Shown: positions 49,527 to 59,199 of the stretch, one piece after another | Numbering within the stretch: position 1 is the stretch's first letter | How the letters are laid out: each line of letters starts with the position of its first letter | NCBI RefSeq assembly: GCF_900074915.1 | Contig: NZ_LT222319.1 | Location: 124,001 to 188,000, forward strand | Length of the DNA: 64,000 nt | Direction: 5' to 3' | DNA from: Pseudomonas cerasi | GTDB taxonomy: Bacteria > Pseudomonadota > Gammaproteobacteria > Pseudomonadales > Pseudomonadaceae | Notes under the pieces: model-generated | Seen by the model: only the letters and a program-made list of their open reading frames with translations | Database searches by the model: none | What the model was told of the DNA's origin: nothing | Position numbers and translations under genes: made by a program

Positions 49527-50932
49527 GACACCACCTCGTCGATCAGCATCGACAACGGTTTGACCGGCGCCTGACCGCGCTGGCGACCGACCTGTTCGAC
49601 CGGCACACCGGCTTCGGCCGCGATCACCTCGGCCCCGGCCTGCGAGCAGTAGCGGCCCTGGCAGCGGCCCATGCCGACGCGACTGAAAGCCTTGGCGCGA
49701 TTGACTTCGCAGGCGCCCTTTTCACGTACGACGCCGCGCAACTCACCGGCGCTGATCATCTCGCAGCGGCAGACAATGGCGTCATCGGGCAAGGCAGCGG
49801 CCTGGGCCGCAGGCCACGGAAACGCCTCGGCCAGCCCGACCCGAAAGCGATCCATTGCCACCAGGCTCTTGCGTACTTCTTCCTGACGCGAGTTATCCAC
49901 AGGTCGCCCGAGGTCCTCCAGCAGTGCCATCGCCACCAGTCGACCGGCCTGTTCAGCGGCATCGGCGCCACGAATCTTCGCGCCGTCGCCTGCGGCGTAA
50001 AAACCTTTGACCGAAGTACGCCCCTCCTCATCGACTGCCAGCACCCATTGCCCGGACGCTTCGTCGAAGCGTAACTGGCAGCCGGCCAGATCAGCCAGTT
50101 GGGTTTCCGGACGCAGGTGGTAACCCAGCGCCAGAGCATCGCAATCGACGTTCAGCGAGGTGCCATTGGCCAGCTGCACGCGCACGCCGACCACGCCGTC
50201 CTGTTCGCTGCCGATGATTTCCTCGGGCTGCACGCCCAGATGCACCGGCACCCCGGCGCTGTACAGTTGGCCCAGCAGTTTCATGCCGTTGAACAGCAGA
50301 CCGGGACGCGCCAGCAATTTGGGCATCGCACCGACGCGTTTGCCGAACGGTGAGGTGTCGAGCACCGCAGCGACATCGGCACCGGCTTTGACGTACTGGC
50401 TGGCGACCAGGTACAGCAGCGGGCCGCTGCCCATGAACACCACGCGACTGCCAATCGAGACCGATTGCGACTTGAGCGCAATCTGCGAGCCGCCGAGGCT
50501 GTAGGTGCCTGCCAGCTGCCAGCCCTTGATCGGCATCAGGCGGTCGGTGGCCCCGGCACACAGGATCAGTGCGTCGTATTCGACCACGGTGTGCACGCCC
50601 TGACTGGCGCAGCACAGTTCGCCGTGGGTCAGGTTCCAGGCCAGCGTGTCAGGGCGGTAGTCGATCTGCATGCGCAGGCGATCGAAGCTTTCATGCAGGT
50701 CACGCGCCTTGGCCGCTTCGGTGCCATACAGCGCTGAATAATCGCGCTTGAAGCCCTCTGGCTGACGGCGATAGATCTGCCCGCCGTCACGCCGGTTTTC
50801 GTCGATCAAAATCGGTTTGATGCCTGCAGCCAGCAAGGTTTCGGCGCAACGGGTACCTGCCGGGCCGGCGCCGATGATGACGACTCTCGGGCTACCAGGG
50901 TTGCGAACGTCTAACCGTGAAGAAGTGGCCAT
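49523..50932 (-). CDS. FAD/NAD-binding oxidase subunit with BFD-like iron-sulfur domain (HcnB/OoxA-like)
   Basis: 469 residues. N-terminal FAD motif VIIGAGPAGTRCAETLLAAG near 19-38, NAD-binding VVFMGSGPLLYLVA near 185, and ATG motif FYAAGDGAKIRGADAAEQAG near 325. The C-terminal quarter holds CRCEMISAGELRG and CQGRYCSQAG near 378-430: a BFD-like [2Fe-2S] domain (CxC...CxxxxC). This combination is the alpha subunit of HcnABC/opine-oxidase enzymes. It overlaps the HcnA-like gene by 22 bases and the HcnC-like gene by 4. Confidence 0.9.
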   Translation of the reverse strand: MATSSRLDVRNPGSPRVVIIGAGPAGTRCAETLLAAGIKPILIDENRRDGGQIYRRQPEGFKRDYSALYGTEAAKARDLHESFDRLRMQIDYRPDTLAWNLTHGELCCASQGVHTVVEYDALILCAGATDRLMPIKGWQLAGTYSLGGSQIALKSQSVSIGSRVVFMGSGPLLYLVASQYVKAGADVAAVLDTSPFGKRVGAMPKLLARPGLLFNGMKLLGQLYSAGVPVHLGVQPEEIIGSEQDGVVGVRVQLANGTSLNVDCDALALGYHLRPETQLADLAGCQLRFDEASGQWVLAVDEEGRTSVKGFYAAGDGAKIRGADAAEQAGRLVAMALLEDLGRPVDNSRQEEVRKSLVAMDRFRVGLAEAFPWPAAQAAALPDDAIVCRCEMISAGELRGVVREKGACEVNRAKAFSRVGMGRCQGRYCSQAGAEVIAAEAGVPVEQVGRQRGQAPVKPLSMLIDEVVS

Positions 50933-51222
50933 TTCGCCTCCGGTTGGGTGGTGACGATGTCGAGTCCGTCGCGGACCTCGTTGGAGCAGGCGCGCAGCCG
51001 CTCGCCGCTGCGGGTCCAGACCCAGCAGTCCTGGCAGGCGCCCATCAGGCAGAAACCTGCACGGCGCCCGGTGTCGAACTCGGACTGGCGTAATGTGGCC
51101 TTGCGGGTCAGCAACGCCACCATCAGGGTATCGCCCTGCAATGCCTCGATGGGCGCGCCATCGACCATCAGGCTCACGACCGGGCGTTCGCGTTCGCCCA
51201 GTCTCACAAAACGGCCATTCAT
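50911..51222 (-). CDS. Small [2Fe-2S] subunit (HcnA-like)
   Basis: 103 residues, a plant-type ferredoxin-like protein. Cys pattern CLMGACQDC near 56-64 and a fourth Cys near 78 ligate [2Fe-2S]. Such a small gamma subunit occurs in HcnABC enzymes and related heteromeric amino-acid/opine oxidases. Overlaps the ABC ATPase gene by four bases and the HcnB-like gene by 22. Confidence 0.88.
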   Translation of the reverse strand: MNGRFVRLGERERPVVSLMVDGAPIEALQGDTLMVALLTRKATLRQSEFDTGRRAGFCLMGACQDCWVWTRSGERLRACSNEVRDGLDIVTTQPEAKWPLLHG

Positions 51223-53060
51223 GCGTAAGCTCCGACGGTTTCAGGGTTCAGGTTTTCTTGCACGGCTTGCAGCTCGTCGCTGTCGCGGTGGCAAAGGATC
51301 TCGCTGCCACCTGCGATCAGGCGACGACCCGGCGCGGTCTTGTTGCACAGGCCTTCGATGCGGGCCGGGCAGCGATTGAGGAAGGTGCACAGCTCCGGAT
51401 TGTTGGCCGGTGCGCTGATGGGCGGCAGCTTGCCGCTGGTCACACCGCAGGTTTCCAGCCAGCCCTGACGCAATTCCGGCACCGAATGCACCAGCAGATC
51501 GGTGTAAGGATGGAACGGCACTCGGCTGAAGGCTTCGCGGCTGCCCTCTTCAACCTTGTGGCCGCTGTACATCACCACGATGTCGTCGGACAGCGCGCGA
51601 ACGGTGGAGATGTCGTGGCTGATGAACAGGTAGGAAACCCCCAGCTTGCGGCGCAGTTCGCCGAGCAGTTCGAGGATGCATGCACCGACCACGGTATCCA
51701 GCGCCGAGGTCACTTCATCACAGAGGATCAGGTCCGGCTTGGCCGCCAGGGCGCGGGCCAGGTTGACGCGCTGTTTCTGCCCGCCCGAGAGTTCGTTGGG
51801 GCGCCGCTCGGCCAGCTCGCGAGGCAGGCGCACCAGGTCCATCAGCTCATCGATGCGCTCGCGCAGGGCCTTGCCCTTCAGGCCGAAATACATCTTCAGC
51901 GGGCGGGCCAGAATCGCGCTGATGCTGTGCATCGGGTTGAGCGCGGTATCGGCGTTCTGAAACACCATCTGAATGCGCCGGAACTGTTCTTCGGTACGAC
52001 CCGCCAGGGTGCCGGACAAGTCGGCACCGTCGAACGTCAGGCTGCCATGCGCCGGGTCCAGAAGACCGGCGACCACACGGGCCAGCGTCGATTTGCCCGA
52101 GCCCGACTCACCGATCACGCCGATGGCCTGACCACGGCGGATGGTCAGGTCGATGTCTTCCAGCACGCGAATCATCGGCATGCCTTGCAGATCTTTTTTG
52201 CCATACCCCGCCGTCAGGCCTTTGATGGTCAGCAGCGTGCTGTCCTTGACCACTTCGCTGGCCGGACTCAGTACTTTATCCGGACGCGCCGCCGCCAGCA
52301 GGCTGCGGCTGTAGGCATCCGCCGGGCCTTTGAGCAGCTCGGCGGTGCTGCTCTGTTCGATGATCCGCCCGCCATTGAGCACCACGATCTGATCGGCCAT
52401 CTGCGCCACCACCGCAAGGTCGTGGGAGACATAGACTGCCGTGGCACCCCGGTCGCGGACGACTCGCTTGAATGCGCGCAGCACGTCGATCTGCGTGGTG
52501 ACGTCCAGTGCGGTGGTCGGCTCGTCGAGGATCACCAGCAACGGATCACTGATCAGCGCCATGGCCGCCATGACGCGCTGCAACTGGCCACCCGAGACCT
52601 GATGCGGGTAACGCCGGCCGATGCTTTCCGGATTGGGCAGGGCCAGGTCGCGGAATAGCTCGACAGCCTTGGCTTCCAGTTCCGCGCGGCTGCCCAGGCC
52701 ATGAATCAGCGCACCTTCGATCACTTGATCGATCAGCTTTTTCGCCGGGTTGAAGGCGGCTGCGGCGCTTTGTGCAATGTAGGAAACGCGGTTGCCACGC
52801 AGGCCCTGCAATTGGCTTTCGGGCAGGCTGAGCATGTCGTGCTCGCCCACTTGAACCACCCCGCCAGCCAGCTTGCAACCGCGTCGGGCGTAACCGAGCA
52901 GGGCCAGCGCGATGGTGGTCTTGCCGGAGCCCGACTCGCCGATCAGTGCCAGCACTTCACCTTTTTCCAGCGAGAAGCTGACGCCTTTGACGATCTCCAG
53001 CTCGCCATGGTCGCCCTCGGCAACCACACGCAGGTCTTGCACACGAATCAACTGGCTCAT
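51219..53060 (-). CDS. Fused dual ABC ATPase, oligopeptide-type
   Basis: 613 residues with two nucleotide-binding domains of the DppD/DppF or GsiA type. First: GESGSGKTT near 38-46, signature SGGQLQRVM near 161 and [12 protein letters not shown] near 180. Second: [10 protein letters not shown] near 318, LSGGQKQRVN near 427 and ILCDEVTSALD near 449. The C-terminal extension has a Cys-rich CTFLNRCPARIEGLC stretch, usual for oligopeptide ATPases. Energises transport by the two downstream-listed permeases. Confidence 0.92.
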   Translation of the reverse strand: MSQLIRVQDLRVVAEGDHGELEIVKGVSFSLEKGEVLALIGESGSGKTTIALALLGYARRGCKLAGGVVQVGEHDMLSLPESQLQGLRGNRVSYIAQSAAAAFNPAKKLIDQVIEGALIHGLGSRAELEAKAVELFRDLALPNPESIGRRYPHQVSGGQLQRVMAAMALISDPLLVILDEPTTALDVTTQIDVLRAFKRVVRDRGATAVYVSHDLAVVAQMADQIVVLNGGRIIEQSSTAELLKGPADAYSRSLLAAARPDKVLSPASEVVKDSTLLTIKGLTAGYGKKDLQGMPMIRVLEDIDLTIRRGQAIGVIGESGSGKSTLARVVAGLLDPAHGSLTFDGADLSGTLAGRTEEQFRRIQMVFQNADTALNPMHSISAILARPLKMYFGLKGKALRERIDELMDLVRLPRELAERRPNELSGGQKQRVNLARALAAKPDLILCDEVTSALDTVVGACILELLGELRRKLGVSYLFISHDISTVRALSDDIVVMYSGHKVEEGSREAFSRVPFHPYTDLLVHSVPELRQGWLETCGVTSGKLPPISAPANNPELCTFLNRCPARIEGLCNKTAPGRRLIAGGSEILCHRDSDELQAVQENLNPETVGAYA

Positions 53061-53061
53061 C

Positions 53062-53940
53062 TCAATGCCCTCCCGAACGACGGCCGCGCCGCGAGGCCAG
53101 CCGGTCGATGAACAGGTTGACGCCGATGGTCAGGGTGCCGATGGCCAGTGCCGGGATCACGATAGCCGGAGCGCCCTGGCTGAGGCCGCCGATGTTCTCG
53201 CGTACCAGCGAGCCAAGGTCGGCGTCAGGCGGTTGTACACCGAGCCCCAGAAAGCTCATGCCGCTGAGCAGCAAGACGATGAAGCCGAAGCGCAGGCCCA
53301 GGTCGGTCATGACCGGGTTGAGCATGTTCGGCAGGATTTCCCGGCAGGCAATGTAGATACGGCCCTCGCCGCGTGTGCGCGCCACTTGCACGTACTCCAG
53401 CGCCTCAATGTTCACCGCCAGGCTGCGGGCGATCCGAAACGCGCCTGGCGTGTAGCTCAGTACCGCCGTGCAGATGAGCAACACTTCGGACGAGCCGAAC
53501 GCCGAGACCATGATCAGTGCCAGCATTTTGCTGGGGATCGAGATGAACGCGTCCATCAGGCGGCTGATGATTTCGTCCAGCCATTTTGGCGCGACCACCG
53601 ACAGCAGCGCACACAGGGTGCCGATGCCGCTGGCCAGCACGGCAGAAATCAATGCCAGACCGACGGTGAAGCGCGCACCGACCAGCACGCGGCTGAGCAT
53701 GTCGCGGCCCAGGTAATCAGTGCCGAACGGGTAGGCTGCGCTCATGTTTTCGAACATGTTGTCGGAGACCACTTCGCCCACCGGATGCGGCGCGAGCCAG
53801 GGGCCGAACAGGGCGACCATCAACCAGATGAAGCACACCGTAGCGCCCAGCAGGCCAAGCCATGAGGTCGGACGGGACGCCTTTTTGCGCAGCACCGGTT
53901 GCGGCGCCGCAGGCGTCGATTTCGCAATGAATTGAGTCAT
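53062..53940 (-). CDS. ABC transporter permease (DppC-type)
   Basis: 292 residues from ATG 53940, which overlaps the stop of the first permease (ATGA). Pro/Lys-rich cytoplasmic start, first membrane segment near 35-55, then five further segments; EAA region VARTRGEGRIYIACREILPN near 188-207. Pairs with the DppB-type permease. Confidence 0.92.
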   Translation of the reverse strand: MTQFIAKSTPAAPQPVLRKKASRPTSWLGLLGATVCFIWLMVALFGPWLAPHPVGEVVSDNMFENMSAAYPFGTDYLGRDMLSRVLVGARFTVGLALISAVLASGIGTLCALLSVVAPKWLDEIISRLMDAFISIPSKMLALIMVSAFGSSEVLLICTAVLSYTPGAFRIARSLAVNIEALEYVQVARTRGEGRIYIACREILPNMLNPVMTDLGLRFGFIVLLLSGMSFLGLGVQPPDADLGSLVRENIGGLSQGAPAIVIPALAIGTLTIGVNLFIDRLASRRGRRSGGH

Positions 53941-54893
53941 TGGGTTCTCAGCCTCGGATTGGAAAGAATTGCACATAGGTCGGCCATCAGCACCAACCCA
54001 AGGTAAGCGGAGCAGAACAGCATTGTGCAGCCCTGCACCAGGGCCATGTCACGGTTGGTCACGGCATCGACCATCAGGCTGGCGATGCCGGGATAGTTGA
54101 AGATGGTCTCGACGATAACCACCCCGCCGAGCAGGTACGACAGGCTCAGTGCCACGGCGTTGACGATCGGCCCGATGGCGTTCGGCAAGGCATGGCGCAA
54201 GACGACGCGCACCGGGCTGACGCCCTTGAGGCGCGCCATTTCCACATACGGGCTGTCCAGCTGGTCGATGACCGCAGCGCGGGTCATGCGCGCCATCTGC
54301 GCCACGATCACGCAACACAGGGTCATCACCGGCAATGCATACGTGCGCATGAACTGCCACGGCGAGCTGACATCGGCGCCATAGGACAGCGCGGACAGCC
54401 AGCCCAGGTTGACGGCGAAAATCAGCACCGCCAGCGTCGCCACCAGAAACTCGGGCACCGCGACCAGTGACAGGGTGATGAAATTCAGCGCGCCATCGAG
54501 GCGACCGCCACGGCCCATTGCGGCGCCGATGCCCAGTGCCAGCGCGACCGGCACCGATACCAGCGCGGTGGTGGCCGAGAGCATCAGGGTTTTCGGGAAG
54601 CGTCCGGCAATCAGCTCGGAAACCGGCATCGCGTTGGAGACCGATTCGCCGAGGTTGCCGCCGAGCAGGTTGGTCAACCAATGCAGGTAACGCACCACAC
54701 CTGGCTGATCGAGGCCCAGTTGGGTACGCAATGCCGCGACCTGTTCAGGCGTCGCGAATTGCCCAAGGGCCTGTTGCGCTGCGTCTCCGGGCAACACCGC
54801 CGTGATGGCGAAGACCACGATGGAAACGATCAACAACGTCACGATCGCCGCGCCGAAGCGCTGCACGATCAACCAGAGTGTGTTGCTATTCAT
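53937..54893 (-). CDS. ABC transporter permease (DppB-type)
   Basis: 318 residues. ATG 54893 is chosen because AGGAGG ends 6 bases upstream; the ATG at 54899 abuts the ribosome site, and the long upstream extension (to 55016) overlaps the binding-protein gene. Membrane segments near 10-30 and five more; EAA region MARLKGVSPVRVVLRHALPNA near 205-225. Makes the pore with the second permease. Confidence 0.92.
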   Translation of the reverse strand: MNSNTLWLIVQRFGAAIVTLLIVSIVVFAITAVLPGDAAQQALGQFATPEQVAALRTQLGLDQPGVVRYLHWLTNLLGGNLGESVSNAMPVSELIAGRFPKTLMLSATTALVSVPVALALGIGAAMGRGGRLDGALNFITLSLVAVPEFLVATLAVLIFAVNLGWLSALSYGADVSSPWQFMRTYALPVMTLCCVIVAQMARMTRAAVIDQLDSPYVEMARLKGVSPVRVVLRHALPNAIGPIVNAVALSLSYLLGGVVIVETIFNYPGIASLMVDAVTNRDMALVQGCTMLFCSAYLGLVLMADLCAILSNPRLRTQ

Positions 54894-54924
54894 CTGCATC
54901 CTCCTGCTCGGTTCAGCGTTGCAT

Positions 54925-56562
54925 TTATGCGTCCAGCCACACCTGCTCGCTGAACATGTAGCCCATGAAGCCGCCCAGCGGGTTGCTGGAGTAGCCCTGG
55001 ATACGCTTGTCCACACCGTCGATGTTGCTGATGAACACGGGGATGCCGATGCCGCAGTTCTGGCTCACCAGAGCCTGCATGTCGCCATACATTTTGGCGC
55101 GCTTGGCGTCGTCGGTTTCGCCACGGGCCAGCAACAGCAACTGGTCGAACTGGTCGTTTTTCCAGCCGGATTCGTTCCATGGCGCTGTGGACTGGAAGAA
55201 CTGCGAGAAGATCACGTCGGCATTCGGGCGCGGGTTGATGTTGCCGAAGCTCAGCGGGTGTTTCATCCAGTGGTTGGACCAGTAGCCGTCGCTTGGCAAA
55301 CGGTTGACGTTGAGGGTCAGCCCGGCCTGTTTGGCGGACTGTTGCAGCAGCACGGCGATGTCCACCGAACCCGTGGCGGCAGGCGATGCCGCGACGGCCA
55401 TGGTGATCTTTTCCATGCCGGCTTTCTTGAGCAGGAATTTGGCTTTTTCCGGGTCGTAGGCGCGCTGTGGCAGGTCGGCGTTGAAGTAGCGCGAGCCTGG
55501 CGAGATCGGATGGTCATTACCCACGCGCGCGTAGCCACGGAACACCGCCGATTTGACCTGTTCACGGTCCAGCAGGTACTTCATGGCCTCGGTGAATTCC
55601 GGGCTCTTGCCGGGCATCTGGTCCTGACGAATGATCAGGTCGGTGTAGTTGCCGGACGGTGCATCGACCACGCGGTGTTTGGCGCTGGCGGCAATGCGTG
55701 TGGTGGAGCGCGGATTGACCTCGTTGATCATGTGTACGTCGCCGGAAAGCAGCGCGTTGACCCGCGATGGCTCGTCGCTGATGGCGATGAATTCGATCTC
55801 GTCCAGGTACGGCAGGCCCGGCTTCCAGTAGTTGGGGTTGCGTGCACTGACCGAGCGCACGCCAGGGTTGAATTCCTTGACGGTGAATGGCCCGGTGCCG
55901 ATGCCTTTGCTGAAGTCGGTGGTGCCTTCGGGCACGATCAGCAGGTGTGAAACGGCGAGGATCGACGGCAGCTCGGCGTTGGGCGAACTGAGGGTGATCT
56001 GCACTTCCAGCGGGCCGGTGGCCTTGATCTCGGAAAACTGTGCCATCAGTGGCAGGACTTTCGAGCCGGTGGCCGGGTCCTTGTGGCGCGACAGGGAGAA
56101 CACCACGTCGCCAGCGGTCAGCGCCTTGCCGTTGTGGAAGGTCACGCCTTGGCGCAGGGTCACGGTCCAGACGGTCGCGTTGTCGCTTTCGATCTTCTCG
56201 GCCAGCTCCATGTGCGGGACCAGATGGCTGTCGAAACGGGTCAGGCCGTTGTAGAACATGAAATGACGCACGTAGTCGGTAGACAGCGCGCCTTTGGCCG
56301 GATCCAGCGTGTCGGCGGTAGAACTGGACATGCCGGCAACGCGAATGCGGCCGCCCGGCTTGCCTTTGACAGGGGCATCCGCGTCATCGGCAAAGACCTT
56401 GCCGGCCGCGCCGAACAGGCTGGTGGAGCCCGCCGCAACCACACCTGCAACACCCAGCATGCGCAACGCATCGCGCCGCGACAGGCCACGATTGAGACCT
56501 TCGAAAACCCGCAGGCTGTCTTGGCCTGTGATCAACGCGGAGTCGGTTTTGTTATCAGCCAT
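54925..56562 (-). CDS. ABC transporter substrate-binding protein with Tat signal
   Basis: 545 residues, SBP_bac_5 family. N-terminal twin-arginine motif LSRRDALRML near 28-37 and a hydrophobic stretch to GKVFADDA mark a Tat export signal, less common for peptide-binding proteins. The fold has HNGKALTAGDVVFSLSRHKDP near 143-163, IGTGPFTVKEFNPGV near 218 and a C-terminal Phe/Trp-rich end. The substrate would be a peptide or amino-acid conjugate. First gene of the ABC set; 94 bases separate it from the FAD oxidase gene. Confidence 0.92.
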   Translation of the reverse strand: MADNKTDSALITGQDSLRVFEGLNRGLSRRDALRMLGVAGVVAAGSTSLFGAAGKVFADDADAPVKGKPGGRIRVAGMSSSTADTLDPAKGALSTDYVRHFMFYNGLTRFDSHLVPHMELAEKIESDNATVWTVTLRQGVTFHNGKALTAGDVVFSLSRHKDPATGSKVLPLMAQFSEIKATGPLEVQITLSSPNAELPSILAVSHLLIVPEGTTDFSKGIGTGPFTVKEFNPGVRSVSARNPNYWKPGLPYLDEIEFIAISDEPSRVNALLSGDVHMINEVNPRSTTRIAASAKHRVVDAPSGNYTDLIIRQDQMPGKSPEFTEAMKYLLDREQVKSAVFRGYARVGNDHPISPGSRYFNADLPQRAYDPEKAKFLLKKAGMEKITMAVAASPAATGSVDIAVLLQQSAKQAGLTLNVNRLPSDGYWSNHWMKHPLSFGNINPRPNADVIFSQFFQSTAPWNESGWKNDQFDQLLLLARGETDDAKRAKMYGDMQALVSQNCGIGIPVFISNIDGVDKRIQGYSSNPLGGFMGYMFSEQVWLDA

Positions 56563-56655
56563 ATCAGTTCTACCTGTCGAAAAGGGGAAATTCCGAATTG
56601 CTCACGGTTGGCCGGAGCGTCCTTCAAACACACACGACGACGGTCAAACAAACAC

Positions 56656-57951
56656 TCAGTGGCGGCTGTCCTGGTAGCGGTAATACGCGCCTACCAGCGG
56701 CAGAAACCATGGCTTGCCGAAGTGGCCGGGAATGGCTGGCCAGCTCAAGTCCTTCCACGGATTGGCCTGTGCCTTGCCTTCCATGACGTCGGCCATCATC
56801 CGCCCCATGTGCACTGACATCTGTACACCGTGGCCGCTGTAACCCATCGAGTAGAAGACCCCGTTGTGTTCGCCTGCACGCGGCAGACGGTCCGAGGTCA
56901 TGTCCACCAGTCCGCCCCAGCAGTAGTCGACCTTGACGTGTGCCAGTTGCGGAAACATCTGCACCATGGCCGCCTGCAGTACCTTGCCGCTCTTGGCGTC
57001 GGAGCTGCTGTTGGACATGGCGAAGCGCGCCCGCCCGCCGAACAGCAGGCGGTTGTCCGGCGTGAGGCGGAAATAATTGCCGATCAAACGGCTGGTCACG
57101 TAAGCGCGCTGGTGGGGGAACAGTTGGTCGATCAGCGCTTGCGGCAACACTTCAGTGACGATGACGAAACTGCCGACCGGCACGATGCGCCGGCGATACC
57201 AGCCCAGTCCGCCATGCTGGCAGGCACCGGTCGCCAGCAGCAGCTGGCCGGCCTGGATCGAGCCCTTCGAGGTGTTGACCACAAAGCCGCCACGGTTGGC
57301 CTTCCAGTCCTTTACCGTTGCGTTCTGATAGACCCTTGCGCCATGACGCACCGCCGCGTCGGCGAGACCCAGACCGAAACGTCCGACATGCATCTGTATG
57401 CCGTTGCGCTGCAGCAGGCCGCCGTGAAACTCGTTCGAATCGATTTCGGCGCGCACGTCCTGGGCGGACAGCAGCTCGACGTCAGCATCGACTTCACGGC
57501 GGATCAGCTCGCAGGTGCGCGCCAGTCCTTCGTAATGCCCTGGCTTGGCCGCCAGCTTGAGCTTGCCGTTACGCTTGATGTCGCAGGCGATGTTTTCCTG
57601 CTCGATCACGGTCACGACGCTCTGCACCGCGCTTTCGTAAGCCTTGTAATACTCGCGTGCCTGATCGGCACCCAGGGTTGCGCTCAGCGACGCATAGTCC
57701 TGGGCCACGCCGGTATTGCACTGTCCGCCGTTGCGGCCCGACGCTTCGCCGATCACCCGGCCTGCTTCCAGAACCACCACGCTGGCACCTTTCAAGGCCA
57801 ATGCACGCGCCGCCGCAAGGCCGGTGAAACCGCCACCGACCACTACCACGTCAGCCTGCCCCTCCACTGCGCCGTCCTGCGCGCCGGTAAAGCCTGGAGC
57901 CGTATCGAGCCAGTAAGACTCACTGCGCATCTCGTTCCCCTTGTCACTCAT
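56656..57951 (-). CDS. FAD-dependent oxidoreductase (DAO family, gamma-glutamylputrescine-oxidase-like)
   Basis: 431 residues (424 if ATG 57930, which has a good AAGGGGAACGAG site upstream). N-terminal FAD motif GGGFTGLAAARALALKG near 36-52 with VVLEAG, SGRNGGQCNTG near 70 and C-terminal GYSGHGVQMSVHMGR near 388. The organisation is that of PuuB/OrdL-type amine or amino-acid oxidases. Function within the operon: oxidation of an imported amine or its product. Lies between the transporter and a HAD hydrolase, all same strand. Confidence 0.9.
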   Translation of the reverse strand: MSDKGNEMRSESYWLDTAPGFTGAQDGAVEGQADVVVVGGGFTGLAAARALALKGASVVVLEAGRVIGEASGRNGGQCNTGVAQDYASLSATLGADQAREYYKAYESAVQSVVTVIEQENIACDIKRNGKLKLAAKPGHYEGLARTCELIRREVDADVELLSAQDVRAEIDSNEFHGGLLQRNGIQMHVGRFGLGLADAAVRHGARVYQNATVKDWKANRGGFVVNTSKGSIQAGQLLLATGACQHGGLGWYRRRIVPVGSFVIVTEVLPQALIDQLFPHQRAYVTSRLIGNYFRLTPDNRLLFGGRARFAMSNSSSDAKSGKVLQAAMVQMFPQLAHVKVDYCWGGLVDMTSDRLPRAGEHNGVFYSMGYSGHGVQMSVHMGRMMADVMEGKAQANPWKDLSWPAIPGHFGKPWFLPLVGAYYRYQDSRH

Positions 57952-57996
57952 CGAAGAGCACCTTGAAAAATGCCGGTGCCAGGCGCCGGGCCTGGC

Positions 57997-58665
57997 TTAC
58001 AAGCCGACCAGCCCGGCCAGTCCGCCGATATCGGGAATCTGGTGGTATTCGAAGCTGCTGTTGGCTGGCTGCTCATGACCACGCGCCACGAATGCCTTGT
58101 TCCTGATCTTCATGTCATGCGCCGAGAACAGGTCGTAACGGAAGCTTGAGGACACATGCAAGATGTCTTCCGGGCCGCAACCCAGGTTGTCGAGCATGAA
58201 CTCGAAAGCAGCCAGACGCGGTTTGTAGGCCTTGGCCTGTTCAGCGGTGAACACCTTGTGGAACGGCGCGCCGAGCTTTTCGACGTTGGACATGATCTGG
58301 CTGTCGCTGGCGTTGGAGAAAATCACCAGCGGGATCTTGTCGGCGATTTTCGACAGGCCGGCGGGCACATCGGCGTGCGGGCCCCAGGTCGGCACGGCGT
58401 CGTAATACAGTTGGCCTTCTTCGCGGTATTCAACGTTCCAGCGCTTGCAGGTGCGAGCCAGTGCGACCTTGAGGATTTCGTCGTACGGCATCCAGTCACC
58501 CATGACCTGATCCAGACGATACGCCGAAAAATCCTTGACGAACTGATCCATCTGTTCAGCCGCAACGCGGTCGGCAAACAGCTCGCGCGTCATGGCGCCC
58601 ATGTGGAAATTGGTCAAGGTGCCGTAGCAGTCGAACGTAATGAATTTTGGTCGAAGAAAGCTCAT
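57997..58665 (-). CDS. HAD hydrolase, haloacid-dehalogenase type II-like
   Basis: 222 residues from ATG 58665; a longer in-frame part upstream is not supported. Motif I FDCYGTLTNF near 9-18, motif II FSNASDSQIM near 116, motif III Lys in AYKPRLAAFEFML near 140 and a motif IV region SSSFRYDLFSAHDM near 172. Resembles type II L-2-haloacid dehalogenases, but many relatives act on other substrates. First gene of the catabolic series. Confidence 0.85.
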   Translation of the reverse strand: MSFLRPKFITFDCYGTLTNFHMGAMTRELFADRVAAEQMDQFVKDFSAYRLDQVMGDWMPYDEILKVALARTCKRWNVEYREEGQLYYDAVPTWGPHADVPAGLSKIADKIPLVIFSNASDSQIMSNVEKLGAPFHKVFTAEQAKAYKPRLAAFEFMLDNLGCGPEDILHVSSSFRYDLFSAHDMKIRNKAFVARGHEQPANSSFEYHQIPDIGGLAGLVGL

Positions 58666-59199
58666 TGTGTGCGGTCCTGAAAGTTCGTTGAGGTCATGGC
58701 ATGACGAGCAATCCGGCCTGATGTCCAGGGGCGGTGATGCACGCTGCAGCACAACCTCATTACAACACCGTGAAATCAGCAGATGGCGTTAAAAGTGATG
58801 GCTGCTTGATAGAAACCACCGTTTTGAGGTGCGCGCTCAGCAGACTTTGCGGGGCGCTCCAGCCTTGGGCAGACCCCGGTTTTCGGCGCTTTTATGACCC
58901 TTTTCAGGGCGCTCGGGCTCAAACCCGCGGGTTTGCGCCGCAGAAACTGCGCCGCGCCAGCGCTTGGCGGGCGACAAACTCCGAGCCCTATATAAAAGGC
59001 TTGAACACGGGGTGAAAACCCTAAGCATTTGCTGCCGGAGGCCGCGCCGATTTAAGCAGTAACTGTGGTCTGGCGAACGGCACTTCGTGGAATCTGCCGA
59101 ATGCGTGCAGCCCTCTTGTCACCGTCCGCAGCAGGTGGGATACAACATGCCTGACGCATCCTTTTATTGCCTGTGCATCCTTCTGGACGGAGACACGTC
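58666..59199. other. Divergent promoter region of the catabolic series and a GNAT gene
   Basis: About 530 bases between divergent genes. GC-rich DNA with short inverted pieces near 58855-58975; no convincing gene, no sigma-54 site. A TATATAAAAGG stretch lies near 58990. The promoters of both units must lie here. Confidence 0.45.

Noticed and set aside
48357..51222. Hydrogen-cyanide synthase hcnABC
   Set aside because: The subunits fit the family, but the embedding with peptide transport and deacylase genes favours an opine-type oxidase; names were therefore not assigned.
51093..52658. 521-codon plus-strand open frame opposite the ABC ATPase gene
   Set aside because: A high-GC shadow of the fused ATPase; the protein is His/Gln-rich and unlike any family.
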